Positions 47,901 to 59,820 of a DNA stretch of 64,000 nt are shown here, piece by piece. The translations under genes and the position numbers were made by a program. The DNA comes from Mytilus edulis (Eukaryota; Mollusca; Bivalvia; Mytilida; Mytilidae). The first letter of the stretch is position 1. The number at the start of each line of letters is the position of its first letter. Below the pieces are notes generated by a model, which worked only from the letters and a program-made list of their open reading frames with translations, did no database searches and had not been told where the DNA came from. The stretch spans positions 79,930,604 through 79,994,603 of the forward strand of contig NC_092349.1 of assembly GCF_963676685.1 (NCBI RefSeq), read 5' to 3'.

Positions 47901-50900
47901 TATCAGCAGATGTCATAGTAGACAAGATTTGAAAAATCGTAGACTTTGCTTTGATTATACTTTCTTTTTTACCGTCATGCAAAAACCAAGATATACTCTT
48001 AGCTGGAGAATGAGAAACAAAGTACGTTGATAACACAATGTAATTGCTATATCTATTCACTTCGCTTTTCAATAGTATGGGTGGCCCTGAAATTTAAAAT
48101 ATAAAAGTATGAAATATATCTTATTGTTACCTTTTGTTCTGAATGGTTTATTGCGGTAGTTTTTTTTTTTTTATTTGTCTGTTTGTCTTTTTCTTTTTTA
48201 GCCAAGGCGTTGTCAATCATTATCATTTCGATTTATGAGTTTGACTGTCCCTCTAGTAATTTTTGTCCCTCTTTGAAAGATTTATTTCATGATAAATGAT
48301 TGTTTTGATCGGAGTTCTGAGTTGATCAAAGTTCTGCTCAGAGTTAACAAACCTTTTCTATCGATAAACGAAAAGAAGAGGGGTTTACGACAATAATAGA
48401 GAAATAGAACAAAACAATTAGCAAAAATTCAACTATTAAGGATTTTTAAAGTAGTCTAAATAATCTTGTAAACAGCTGGTATTCAAATTCGAGGTCAACC
48501 AATCAATATCAAGAATTAACACTCCATTTTCTTAGGAATGTACAGGTACCAAGTCAGAAATATGGCAGCTGATTATAAATTAATCTATTGTTATGGACTT
48601 ATCCATTTTTAAAGGAGCAGGTCCAGTAAGACCCCTTTTTGGCCCAAAAATATGGCAGTTTTAAATAATTGTTAAAATGTCAACTTTTAGATATATTTTG
48701 GAAAGAAGAATGCTTCTGCTACATAAATATGGGCTGTTTTTGACAATACAATGCACATAAATTGGGTACTACCATCATTAAATCATGCTAAATTACTGAA
48801 ATCTTATGAATTTTAGCATTTTAATTTAAATTTAGACGGTTTCCATCTTTAATGGAAGTGGCCGCATTTGTGTTCATTCTTAGTATCGAAATGTAAGTTG
48901 TGTTTGATGATAATACATAATATGTATAAAGATTGAGGATGAACACGGATGCGGCCAATTTCATTTTTGACAGAAACCATCTGAAAAGTTACATATTTTG
49001 GCATATTTGATAGATGTTTCATATTTAAGATTAAATCGGATCGTTTTTAAAGAGTAAATCATTTTAAATTTTTCACATAAAGTAATTGAATCAACTGAAA
49101 TAAACACTTGATTGTTTAAAAAGTGTCCAAAAACTTTCGTCAGATGAATCTAAAATTTGAGGCCAAATCGGCCCTTACCGGACCTACTCCTTTGCCTTAG
49201 AGTTTTTATATACGTTTATGTACATTGTTATTTGTCGTTGCGAAGTACTGATCAAACTAAACACATTGGTTTAACTATCATACGTATGTCACCTTTAATA
49301 GATAGTTCTGCGTTGGAAGAAAAGTTCCATGTTGGTGTTTCTAAAATACATTTATAAATGCCAGTGTCCATGTAATTACAAAATTCGAAATGTAAACGAG
49401 AAACGCCATCCTTTACATTGCATGGAAAAGACCTTATGAATTCATCATTGTAAAGGTGCTGCCAAACACAAGACCATTCTTTGTATAAATTCGTATTGAC
49501 AAAGCAATTCATGGATGTTGAAAAGCCTGTGCTGCAAGTGTATCTCATTGGTGATGTCAAAACCCGGGTGTCTGTGAAAAAAAGAAAGCTACGCAATAGT
49601 AAGAACACGTGTTATGCATCCACAGAGACAACAATTCATTACAATACCAAAACAAAACGAATGAATATAATAACATTAAACCACACTGTCTTTAACAATT
49701 ACTTAACACAAACTGTTTAGCGATATACTATGTTTAACTGGTTAGGCTAAAGTTGATGCACCATAACAAATTAATGTAGATTTAAAAAAAATTATTGTTT
49801 GTTATTCAGTAGATTTGCTTATATGTTTCAACAATCTGTTGAGTAAAATGCCTGGACACATTTCTTACAGAGAAAGCTAACAGCTTGATTAAATCAAATA
49901 GATTGCAATGTTTCATTTTCTTCAGAAAAATAATTCTAGTTTGGGTTTCTTTATATCATGACCACTACTTAACTATACCTGTATAATCAAGCGTTATATC
50001 TGCATGAACACTTCCAACTGTATTTCTAACACTGATTCCATATTTTCCAAAATGAGGATGAGTACTTGGAACTATCTTCCCCTCAATAACAAACATGTCT
50101 TTTTGTGTTTCTTTTACACTCAATAAACCAACCTGAAGATTATCTTCACTTGACAGAGTCCACGAAGCAGTAGGTGTTTCAAAACTTCTTATAGGAATTG
50201 CAATATATGCTGGCTTTCCAATTTCAGTATTAAAAACGAAAGAAGCGTTTGAAACAAGTTCTGGCTTATCTGAAGTAAAATAAAACATAATACATTAAAT
50301 GACTTTTTTACTGGGTTTTTTTTTGCTAATATCATGTAGTTTACTATGACTTTAAGAATGCTTGTGTTTTGCAAACTAGATAGTTTGGCATCTTGATTAT
50401 ATTTATCTCATTAGTGCAAATGTTTAAATGAAATGAGGTACACTTGTACTTTCAGATTATTCAAAACACACTCATGTTTTCATCATTTAGAAGTACATTA
50501 GCATTGGAGGATTACTTCATTGCAGATTGAATAAACTGTTCATATGAGTGCATTGGTACTTATCATAAAAATAGCAAATACTAAAGCGAAACTTTCATCT
50601 GTGTATTATTTCTAAACCTCTATCACATTAGTGTTCTTGATCGGCCATCTCAAACTGTTGAAGTCATGGCTTTTTTAACTTGTTGCTTATGTTGTGTATT
50701 TGAATGTTATCATTTACTAAATTATAAATTTACCACCTTTTTATCAAAACTGAGATCGGGAGTTCGGAAAGTGTATTTTGAATGCCTATGTTTTGTCTTT
50801 TGATGAAAAAATATCTGAATAAAGTACTCACATGTTACAAGTACGTTTATTTCAGCATTCCCCATCCCTACAGTGTTGTAAACGTTACATCTGTAAGTCC

Positions 50901-53900
50901 CTGTGTTAATTCTGCTTAAATTTGTAATATATAAAGTGTCATTTAATGTAACTTTTTCTGAAGATTCACTCAGAACAGTGTCATTATTGAATATCCATAC
51001 CAGTTTATAAGGCTTGACGTTAGTTGTATATTCACATTTCAAAACAATATCTTTCCCTTTAGCAGCTTCAATTACAGTAGAACCAACAGGTTGAATAGTT
51101 GTATATGGTAACTCTACAGAAATTAACTAAACTGATTATAAACGTATATATGTGCAATTCTATTAATAATACAAACTTTTTGTCATGACTAATAGATTGT
51201 TGTTTATTTAACATCCAACGAAAGTTAAGGCTAAACTAATCTTATTGTCATCTATTCATTCGTGTTAGGCCGCGAAAACATGTCGCTAGCGAGTTGATAC
51301 AGCGATAAATCTTAACTTTAGACCAATTCCTGGTGGCTACTAGAAAAATGTCTAGAGTGTGGATTTCAGTTGTTCTTCCTCATAACTCTATTGGGGCATT
51401 AATTGTGCAAGATCACAACAAGAAGTAACCTTACTGTTAGTGTCATAGCTAAACTTACTCGGTACAAATCAATTGAATAAAAAAAACTAGTAGCATAAAT
51501 CGAAAGACAATATAGCGGGTATGTCAGTAACTGCTAGTATTCCTTTGTTAATTTGAATATCAATTTTATTTTGATTAGTTTCTTCCGTTATTTTGCCTAC
51601 AATTGGATTTTGACTTCTTTTGAACTGAGTTTGACTGTTCGTATTGCTGTGTGTTTGTTTATTCTATATTAGCTAGAAATATACGGGAGGGTTGAGATCT
51701 AACAAAACATGTTTAACACCGCCGCATTTTGGCGTCTGTCTCAAATCAGGATCTTGTATGGTTTTTTTTTGTGTTTTTTTTTATTTTGGTTCATTTATAT
51801 GTTCCGGAGTTTGCTGCGACTTCGATTTTCATTGAACTATTACAGACATGTGTTGAGCCTGTCTCCGGGAGGTTTTTTTTGTTGTATTGAAACCCAGTTC
51901 ATGGCTTTGGACTCTTTTATGTTCTTTGGTCGGCTTCTTCTCCCTTTGACGCATTTCGCGGGGATTTCTCTTTTCAATTTTTAAAAAAAATATTTGTGTG
52001 CATTGTGTGACCATATACAATTTAAGACAAATTGATAAAAAACAAAATTCAAATTATCCAATTCAATTTTTACTACGGATTTTCTTATCCAGACATAGAT
52101 TCCCTAAACGTTTTTGGCACAACTTTTTGAAATTTTGGGTTCTTAATGCTTTTCAACTTTGTATTTAAATTTTGGGTTCTTAATGCTTTTCAACTTTGTA
52201 TTTGTTTGGCTTTATAACGTTTTTGATCTAAGCGTCACTGATGAGTCTTATGTAGACGAAACACACGTCTGGTGTATTAAATTATAAGCCTAGTACCTTT
52301 GATAACTATTCGAATGTGTTCTGTTCTATTTGTAATTTTTTGTGCAAACACGAAGGTCTAAGAAAAACGCAAAAAGGTAAAAAAAAAAAACAAACTCAAA
52401 CATGTAAATGTTACCAACACAAACACAACCGAGAAATGTATGATAACCGTCACATTTATAGTAGTTTTGGTATCGTACAAATGATTATGAAAGTCAACAG
52501 TACATGTATGGTCTCTGAAATCAAGCGTATTTTACGATAGCTTACCTCTCACGTACAGTTGGACTTGGTATTCAACAGTATCTTCCGTGTTGCTGTTATT
52601 AGCAAAACAAATATATATTTGCAAATGGTCGGCAACCACAGGAACAAATTCATACAGCAGAAGTGTCGGTCCTCCAAAAACTAGTATTGAGTCATTGTGT
52701 ACCCACTTCATGTTTTCTGGCGGGTTACCACTCTCAACACGACATGATAACAGGCTATTTTGACCCTCATTTACCTCTAGAAGTCCATCTGTCGAAGTAT
52801 TCATCACTGACATATTACGTGGTGACCCTGATATAACAAAGAATTAGTATGTACACTTCCTGCTAAGAGACAATTCTTACGATACAGTTATGTTTCTGGA
52901 CCGAGAGTCATTCTACGTACTTCCTTAGTGATATTTACAACTTTTAAAACACATGATGAATTCGTGTGGCTATTTTGGTTGTACGGAATTTGGAAACTAA
53001 TAGTCACGTCCTATAAGAGTAGGAAGATTAATACAAAATCCCTGGTAGAGTGAGCTATGCGCTTTCTGTCAATTAATAAACCCTTGCAACTACTATTTTA
53101 TCACTCTAACCAACATACCCTAAATATCTAATTGAAGCCGATACTTTCATCCTTTTATTTCGATTTACGCAAGTTGGAGAGCTTGTCGATTGTATTTTTA
53201 TTTTATCTGTTCTCGTCTTGCATATGTATGAAATAGTTGCCACTTGCCATCAAGTAAACAACAACTAATAAATTGATCAACGAAATAACGACACTGAAGT
53301 ATTCAAAGTTTGTGTGTGTTTTGTTATTTTTTTCGACAAATCGCCTATAAATTAATATTTTTATAAATAAATAAATAAATCATCTAGAAAAGCTGTTTTC
53401 ATCCCATTCTATTTTATAGTACGTGTATGTTTCTATTTGGAATTGATTAAATGAGCAATATGAGCAATATGACGTAATCATGATTGTGCACATACGCCTT
53501 TTTGCAACTTGCCTGTTTTCTTTGATATCACCAATATTAATAAACACCGAATTTTTCCTTTATATGCAACACGTTATGTGCCTGAGTGTATTGTGACATA
53601 ATTGCTTCCTTGTCACTCCAAAATTTCACATTCGGCTCAGTTAAGATTGATATAATTTGCTTGTACTGATAATCGTTAAACTGATAAAGGCGTAAAGCTA
53701 GACAAGAGACATTCACCAATCTGTCATGATGTGATGCAACACATAAATATTCTTTGACTAAAAGTATCACGGCCAGTGTCACTTAGGAAGAAATATAAGA
53801 TGACTTTTTTCCAGATGAGATTATCCAAGATTTTGTTAGGTCATGTTCGTTTTGCTTAGATTTTAATACTTATGTTGTAGTTTTTAGAAGAATGTTTTTA

Positions 53901-55220
53901 GGTTTATCATCATTTTTGTTTTGTTCATGGCGTTCTGTGTTTGACTTCGACTAGTGATTTCTAAGGTTTCAGGTGAGCACGCGGACACTCACGTGTGTAT
54001 CGAACAACATATTACGCTAATCGCTTTAGTGAATGAAATACTTATTCAGGTTTGAATGACATGTATGAATACAATAAGTTAGTTGTAGTTTTCCGTTCAA
54101 ATGGAAGTACACGTTTATCATCAACCAAACGAAATATGAAAAAATAAAAATAATAAACTTGATGGAATATAAATCAAAATGTTATTGATTATAGACTTAC
54201 TGTAAATTTCTAAATGATAGTCGACATGTACTGCTGTGGAACCATTTATGTTATTACAACGGTAGAGTCCTTCGTCTGCAGCTGAAAACCCGTTGATTTC
54301 CAAATTGTATTCTCCAATTATATGGTTTCCAGTAATACGTAGTTTTTCATAATTAGTCAGTGTTTCCTTGAGATGTGCCCCATCACTGTAAGCCGTTAGA
54401 GATTTCGGTCCAACCCATTGTGCTTTGTGAATTGTTGATTTGAATGGACAAAGTAATGTTGTGTTTGATCCCAATTTTATATACAAAGTGTCAGCATTTG
54501 TGTAATTATAGAGCAGACAAAACACTTGAAAAAAGAAGAACAAAACAAGACGTTAATTATTGTTTGTTAATCAATCTAAAGCACTGACACGCTTATATTA
54601 CCATAATCAAACATTATTATTATGAAAAGTAAAGAAAATAAACGGGTAATATGCTTTGTGGACTTTTTGTGAAAAACAGAATTGTCCGCAATTAACAAAT
54701 ATTGTATCCATGTATCTTGTATCTTTAAAATTAGGTGCCTCGCTATCAATATTTCAAATTACCCGTTCTTGCTAGGAAATGACGAGAACGGGTTTAACAG
54801 TATTGTTGTTTTATCCTTTTTGATCTGTTATTGCCGCGGTTTTATATTTAGTTTGGGTGAGCGCGACTGTTAAGAAGTCTCATTATGTCTCAATAGGTTT
54901 TCGTTTTTTTTCCTTTTATCAAACATTTTTTGATGTATGGTATTGTGAAATCTTTTGTGGGAATACATTACTCATTATTACACTAATCATTTTCGTGCGT
55001 AATAAGATTTTTTCTATTTATAAAAATGCTCCTCAGCTTTGCACTTTGTTTTGCCTTTTTTTCTTTTTTGGATTCGAGCGTCACTGATGAGTCTTTTGTA
55101 GTCGATACGCGCGTCTGGCTTGAATACCAAATTTGGTCCTGGTATCTATGATGAGTTTATGTGTTTCTGTTGCGGAAAACTCTTACCTTGTATGACAAAA
55201 AAGACTCTATGGATGATCAT
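44571..55220 (-). CDS. Six-Ig-domain transmembrane receptor with tyrosine-rich tail, ten exons, 821 aa
   Basis: Exons in transcript order: 55187-55220 (signal peptide start), 54201-54524, 52546-52827, 50832-51113, 49979-50269, 49293-49571, 47655-48086 (one Ig domain each), 47030-47143 (transmembrane), 45906-45939 (34-nt linker), 44571-44964 (tail). All Ig exons are phase 1-1. The sum is 2,466 nt with an open frame. The signal peptide MIIHRVFFVIQVFCLLYNYT spans the first intron. Ig signatures include TTLLCPF / AADEGLYRC, LLSCRVE / YICFANN, IVLKCEY / INTGTYRC and MDTGIYKC. The fourth domain (50269-49979) lacks its cysteines. Ig domain 6 is followed by a Ser/Thr-rich stalk. The helix is FTVIFLICGLTLVVALTLAG. 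The tail has YEEI, YINV, YEDL, YKTI, YLIP and YMIV. A signalling receptor or adhesion role is inferred; ligand unknown. Confidence 0.87.
48611..49193. mobile_element. 583-bp foldback/MITE element in an intron of the six-Ig receptor
   Basis: Ends AAAGGAGCAGGTCCAGTAAG and its near-complement CTTACCGGACCTACTCCTTT. Further complementary blocks lie inside (GTGGCCGCATTTGTGTTCAT pairs with ATGAACACGGATGCGGCC; GACGGTTTC pairs with GAAACCATC). Non-coding. Confidence 0.88.
51480..51990 (+). mobile_element. 3' tail fragment of the reverse-transcriptase retroelement family
   Basis: Carries the GTAACTGCTAGTATTCCTTT, GAGGGTTGAGATCT, ACATGTTTAACACCGCCGCA and TTGGTCGGCTTCTTCTCCCT blocks found in the same order at 4120-4570 and 34110-34570. 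Non-coding here; antisense in an intron of the six-Ig receptor. Confidence 0.6.
52080..52310 (+). repeat. Copy of the GATGAGTCTTATGTAGACGA dispersed repeat with a 46-bp internal duplication
   Basis: Aligns to 24420-24612. The AATTTTGGGTTCTTAATGCT TTTCAACTTTGTATTT segment is present twice in tandem (about 52130-52210). Confidence 0.8.
53537..53787 (-). other. Unrecognised open frame, possible cryptic exon inside the six-Ig receptor intron 2
   Basis: About 80 codons open to a stop at 53537, starting after an acceptor-like TTCTTCCTAAG in the phase used by every neighbouring exon (phase 1). It begins with a hydrophobic stretch TLAVILLVKEYLCVASHH and has no Ig signature. If spliced to the signal exon it would end translation early. 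It may be chance; I do not recognise it. Confidence 0.2.
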
Positions 55221-58200
55221 GCTGCCGCCTATTATTAAAATAATTTACAAATGTATAAAGACATAAAACAGATATAAGTATACATTTGTATAAAGATAAA
55301 AAAAAAAATCAATATTTATCAGATCATTAGAAAAAGAGAAAATATGGGTTTAAAGTGTATTTAATTCAAATAAAAAAACACGTGAACCTGATAGGTAAAT
55401 GGCTGAAATAGAGACCTCCTGATTACCTTATAAGAAATATGGCATGTGTTTTAAGGTGCTAAGTACAAAGAGGTATGTCAAATATTATTTCTATCTTTCT
55501 AATAGTTTAAGGTTTAAAGTTAATACTTGTCTTTAATCTGTGCTAATATGCCTGGTCTATATGCCATTTTGTGCTTCTTTATTACATATTTGTATGTTTT
55601 TTTACAATTGGCATTTTCTTTTCTTACATGATGGACATAGCTGAGAAAAGGGAGATTATGTTAGGAATAAAACAAGATAATGAAATACAATACCTATTCC
55701 TTTTGTTCGGGAAATATTGACGAATGGGAAAACGGGATCAGTCAAAGAGACAACAAAATGCTTAATGCTACTAATTGGTCTTTAACACAAATAGACAATA
55801 CCACACCTTAAGGTATAAAACCACTTATTCATAGCCCCATTGCTTTCTCTGCTAAATTCTGCAATGTCAAGCATTAATGGTTACGTATATGTATGAATTG
55901 TAGATTGTATTTCTTTAATACATGAAATTTACCAAAAGTAAAACGAATACTTACATTCAAATATCAATTAATCCAATACTTAGCGTTGATGTTTACCAAA
56001 TAGATATATGTTGTCATCATAAATTTCCGTAATAATCTTTTCTTTTTCCGGTTATTGTTATAGATATTTGTTATTTGTTCCAGTCTCGAAAACATCCTTC
56101 TAATGCTTATTAATTACAAACTATTTTCTGCTAATTGATTATTTGATGTTTTTGTCAGTTGAAAATTTGTCATAATTATAATTATAAGGAAACACTTTTG
56201 AGTGATGACCTTAAACTAAAAATCGGCATTTCATATAGTGAAATATAATTTCATTATTTTTTTCCAAAAAATTCACATTTGTATAGAAAGCACAGGAAAT
56301 CGGCAAAAAGTGTCAAATTTGTTTTGAAATTAACAAATTTCCAATGGCTAGTGTATAGAAAAGTATCATCACAAAATTACTGTTATCGGAGGAAAATTCA
56401 AAACAGAAAGGCAAAATCAAAAGTTCAAACACACAAACGAATGAATGAATGACAAATGTCATATTCGTGACATGGTCAAGGCATTTCAGAGTAGAATGTA
56501 TAGAATTATTTTTTTAAATTGATACATTATTGATACACAAACTTTAAATGGTGTTATTGATAGACATAAATATGGTCAACGACTTTTTTCAAGCGATAAA
56601 AAGGATAATTGGGTTCCATTGTAAGCTGTACAACAATCTTTTTGTGTGTATCATAACCATAAGTATTAGATACACCCAAACTGAAGTCAATGGCTAATGA
56701 ATATTTGTTTTTCAATTTTCCAGTTTCGGAATAAGGTAGTTAGTTAAATCTGTCAAGTGACTTCCATCACCACATGACTAACATATTTTGAAAAATAAAA
56801 TAAAATTGCATTATGTTTCCGATTTTTATTGATAGTTTAACGAATCTAAGCTGTATACAAATTTTGACAAAGCAATACGAAATAGCTCATTTACTGTACC
56901 TGATCGTCAACGCAGCAGCTCTATTAAAACAAATAACGTAACCCACTCTTCATCGAACTTTTGCCATGTGTTCATATTTATTTTACTGTTTGCATAGGTA
57001 TAATAAATTTTGTTGGGCAGGAGCTGTTTAATTTTTTTTTATTAGGTTCTTGTTCCTCAGTCTTTTTGTGTTCTGAAGACTGGTATTTGTCTCCTTTGTT
57101 GTGTAGTTGAAGCATACTTAACCTAAATATCGTATAAGAAAAGTAAAAAAAATAAAAAAGACTCCTAGGATAATTCGAAAAAACGAGATGTTCGTATCAA
57201 TTGGCAAAATCAAAAGCTTAAAGACATCAGACGATTGGAAAACAACAGCCATATTCATGACTTGGTTCGTGAACTAAACCAGTTTAAAGCTGGCTAAACT
57301 TCTCACTTGTATAAAAGATAAATTGAAGCAAAACTGAAAAAAAACATTGAGTGGAAATGAAAAAAAAACGGACGGTTTTAGACTATTTATTTTCATTTCC
57401 ACTATTCGAAATAATAATTATCAGATATCTATATGCAAATTCAAAATCTCTAATTGTTTCTTTTTAAACCAATGATATCTTGCCTGGACATGAACTAAAT
57501 AAAAAAAATATACAAAAAAACGACACGATTGCAACCAGGTGTACCGATGATTGACAATTATACAAAAATGAAAGATGTTTAAGAAAGAAACAAAATAGTA
57601 ATAAGTTATGTTGATTTAACAATTCTTTGTGGGATAAATTAATTGCATCAATGCCAAAAAAATGTCTAATCTAAATTACGTATATTTTATTAAATGATGT
57701 GTAAACAAATATAAAAATATTAAAAAACAAACAAAAAATCGGCATAACATATTAACTTATAAATAATATATGTATTAATTAATATATGTAATATAATTTA
57801 TTTATTTTGTCACACAGTGAGATGGTTATCCTCCAAAAATAAAATAACGGACAATACTTTACCAAATAAACGACAAATCATGCAATCAGATAAAATATTT
57901 CTAATTTTATTTTTATTCTTTTTTATCTGAAAATCATCATTGTTTCATTGAAAAATTTAAAGGTTGATAATTACATCTCCATAATGTTAGATAAATAACA
58001 ATAGAAATATTCCCAAACATATAAAGACTTAGATAACGTCTCCTAAAGATACAACATGATTACGTGGAAAACTAGTTTGTGTATTTTGTTTTATATATAT
58101 TTTCTGAATTCTGAACGGGATGGATATTATTATCCTGTCTTGGGCTATTTTAATTTTTTCTAGGCTGCTATTTTGATTTCAAAGATAATCCTAATGCACC

Positions 58201-58437
58201 CAAAACCATTTTCCTTCCCTTTATTAATATCGGCCCGTACTTCAATGATAATATTTTGTGTGCTCATCTTTTATCAATTTTGTCATCACATATTGATTCT
58301 CAAGCATTATTAAAGATATTATATTGTCGATATGCGCATATTGTGAAGTCAACTTGGTACTGTTCATGTACTTGAACTCTTACACTCTTAAGTATGATCT
58401 ACATCAATTCAAATATTGTATGTTCATGTTACAAATG
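55221..58437. other. Intergenic region between the six-Ig receptor and the third IgSF gene
   Basis: No gene seen. Two related repeat pieces with GGCAAAATCAAAAG followed by CATATTCxTGACxTGGT occur at about 56405-56475 and 57205-57270. The rest is AT-rich. Confidence 0.5.
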
Positions 58438-58682
58438 TTACAATGACTGTTCTTTTTGGGACTGCAAAGGAATTATCACATCTGGTTCTTTGTTCAGTGG
58501 TATATCGTTAGGAGTTCTACCAGCATATCCAAGGTGGAATTCGGTGATGGATTTGATGTAGCCTTTTTGTTTGATTATCATGGATATCATTATTACAGAA
58601 ACCAAAACTAAAATCATGATGACAGCAATAACCAGTGTGATAAGCCAATGATCGTTTAGGAAGTTGCTGTCTCTGGGTGGAA
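58438..58682 (-). CDS. Terminal exon (transmembrane segment and tail) of a third IgSF gene, partial
   Basis: After a TTTTTATTTTCAG acceptor the exon encodes PPRDSNFLNDHWLIT, a helix of about 24 residues (LVIAVIMILVLVSVIMISMI), KQKGYIKSI and a tail of about 40 residues to a stop. It is clearly paralogous to the last exon of the 313-aa gene (30405-30661): LNDHWLIT versus LNDKMLIT, and KQKGY shared after the helix. The acceptor is in the same phase (1). No upstream Ig exon is visible between 58683 and 64000, which is transposon DNA, so the remaining exons lie outside the window or are lost. Confidence 0.75.
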
Positions 58683-58862
58683 CTGAAAATAAAAAGGACA
58701 ATATCACCAATGTTTTTCATTATTCTACATTTCTAACCATGCGTTTAATTATATATCTAAAGTAATATTTCTGTGGAGGGTTTAAATATGTGCAAGTTAT
58801 TGATTTTGTTGAATTGTCACTACACTTAATTATGTACTGCTAAAATACTGTACAACCAATAT

Positions 58863-59322
58863 GGTTACAATTGCGCAATTATTTGTTTACATTTCACCGG
58901 GAAGTTTTTGAACCCAAGATGGTAGTAAGGAAAAAAATCTATGAGGCTTCTGATTGGATGGTATGCCTTCCATTTATTGATTTTATGAAAGATAAACCAT
59001 TTTTGTGCAAAAATAGTAACAATTTGGAATGATTGATTTAGTATTCTCTGTGGAAATATTTTTTTTGTGGTAATAGGTTGACTGAAAATTTTGCTATGTC
59101 ATTTAGTGCGGATTTTGGAAGCGTCCATAACAACAGCTATTTAAGGCAATTTCCGCCGCATAAGCATGTTGTTTTTTTTTACTGAAATAAATTCTTAGTA
59201 TGTCTCCTTTCAGATTCTGGCTTTGGTTTCTCTGCAATTTATGTACTTTTTTTTTTATTAGGATTCAAAGAGACAGGGTACCCTATGTAAAATGCATTGT
59301 AAATAATTGCGCAATTGTAACC
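58863..59322. mobile_element. 460-bp MITE with perfect 22-bp terminal inverted repeats
   Basis: GGTTACAATTGCGCAATT plus ATTT at 58863-58884, and its exact complement at 59301-59322. TAT occurs directly outside both ends (58860-58862, 59323-59325) and may be a 3-bp target duplication. The inner AATTGCGCAATT is itself palindromic. Non-coding. Its right end coincides with the left edge of the transposase/endonuclease repeat unit. Confidence 0.88.
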
Positions 59323-59418
59323 TATAGAATTTCTCTACTTTCACTTTCGATATTGGATTTTCAGAAAATCTGACTCTGAATCAAACATTCAATTGATTTT
59401 GATTGAATTTTAATCAAT

Positions 59419-59805
59419 ATGGATGACTTTTGGAGAGAACTACAACACAAATTCAACAAAAAAACCCAGGGAAGTGTCAATGGAAAGGGGTGTATTGAGT
59501 GGTCGGGCACAAAAAAGGGAAAATCTGGTTATGGCATACAGGTTGTGAAATGGCCACAGGGGGAGAAAAAAAGGGAGGCTGCACATAGAGTGGCATATAT
59601 GATTAGGCATAAATTGACCAGATATGATATGCCAAGGGTGGATGAAAACAATAATACAATAGAGTGTAGCCATATTTGTCACAATGCATCATGTGTAAAT
59701 GTAAACCACCTTGTTTTAGAACCTCATGCTATTAACTTGGACCGACTGCACTGTAAAAACCAGGGACTATGTTCAAAGAGTCACAAACCATATTGTTTAA
59801 TTTAA
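59419..59805 (+). CDS. His-Me-finger (HNH-type, zinc-loop) endonuclease-like protein, 128 aa, copy 1
   Basis: A small basic protein with the signature ECSHICHNASCVNVNHLVLE at residues 82-101, preceded by AAHRVAYMIRHKL and followed by Cys112, Cys118, His122 and Cys126. This layout (catalytic His, zinc-binding Cys/His, Asn-rich loop) matches the zinc-binding loop of I-PpoI-like homing endonucleases. Catalytic role is expected for His85 or His88 and Asn106; exact assignment needs alignment. It should nick or cut DNA; target unknown. The stop codon lies 15 bp from the stop of the convergent transposase gene, and the identical pair is present in the second copy, so the gene is cargo or a functional partner of the transposon. 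A shared upstream block TTCTCTACTTTCACTTTCG may hold its promoter. Confidence 0.85.
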   Translation: MDDFWRELQHKFNKKTQGSVNGKGCIEWSGTKKGKSGYGIQVVKWPQGEKKREAAHRVAYMIRHKLTRYDMPRVDENNNTIECSHICHNASCVNVNHLVLEPHAINLDRLHCKNQGLCSKSHKPYCLI

Positions 59806-59820
59806 AAGTACTAAATTTAT

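Noticed and set aside
59440-59682. 80-codon minus-strand open frame opposite the endonuclease gene
   Set aside because: Shadow of the plus-strand gene; no domain, and it repeats at 63052-63294 only because the DNA is duplicated.
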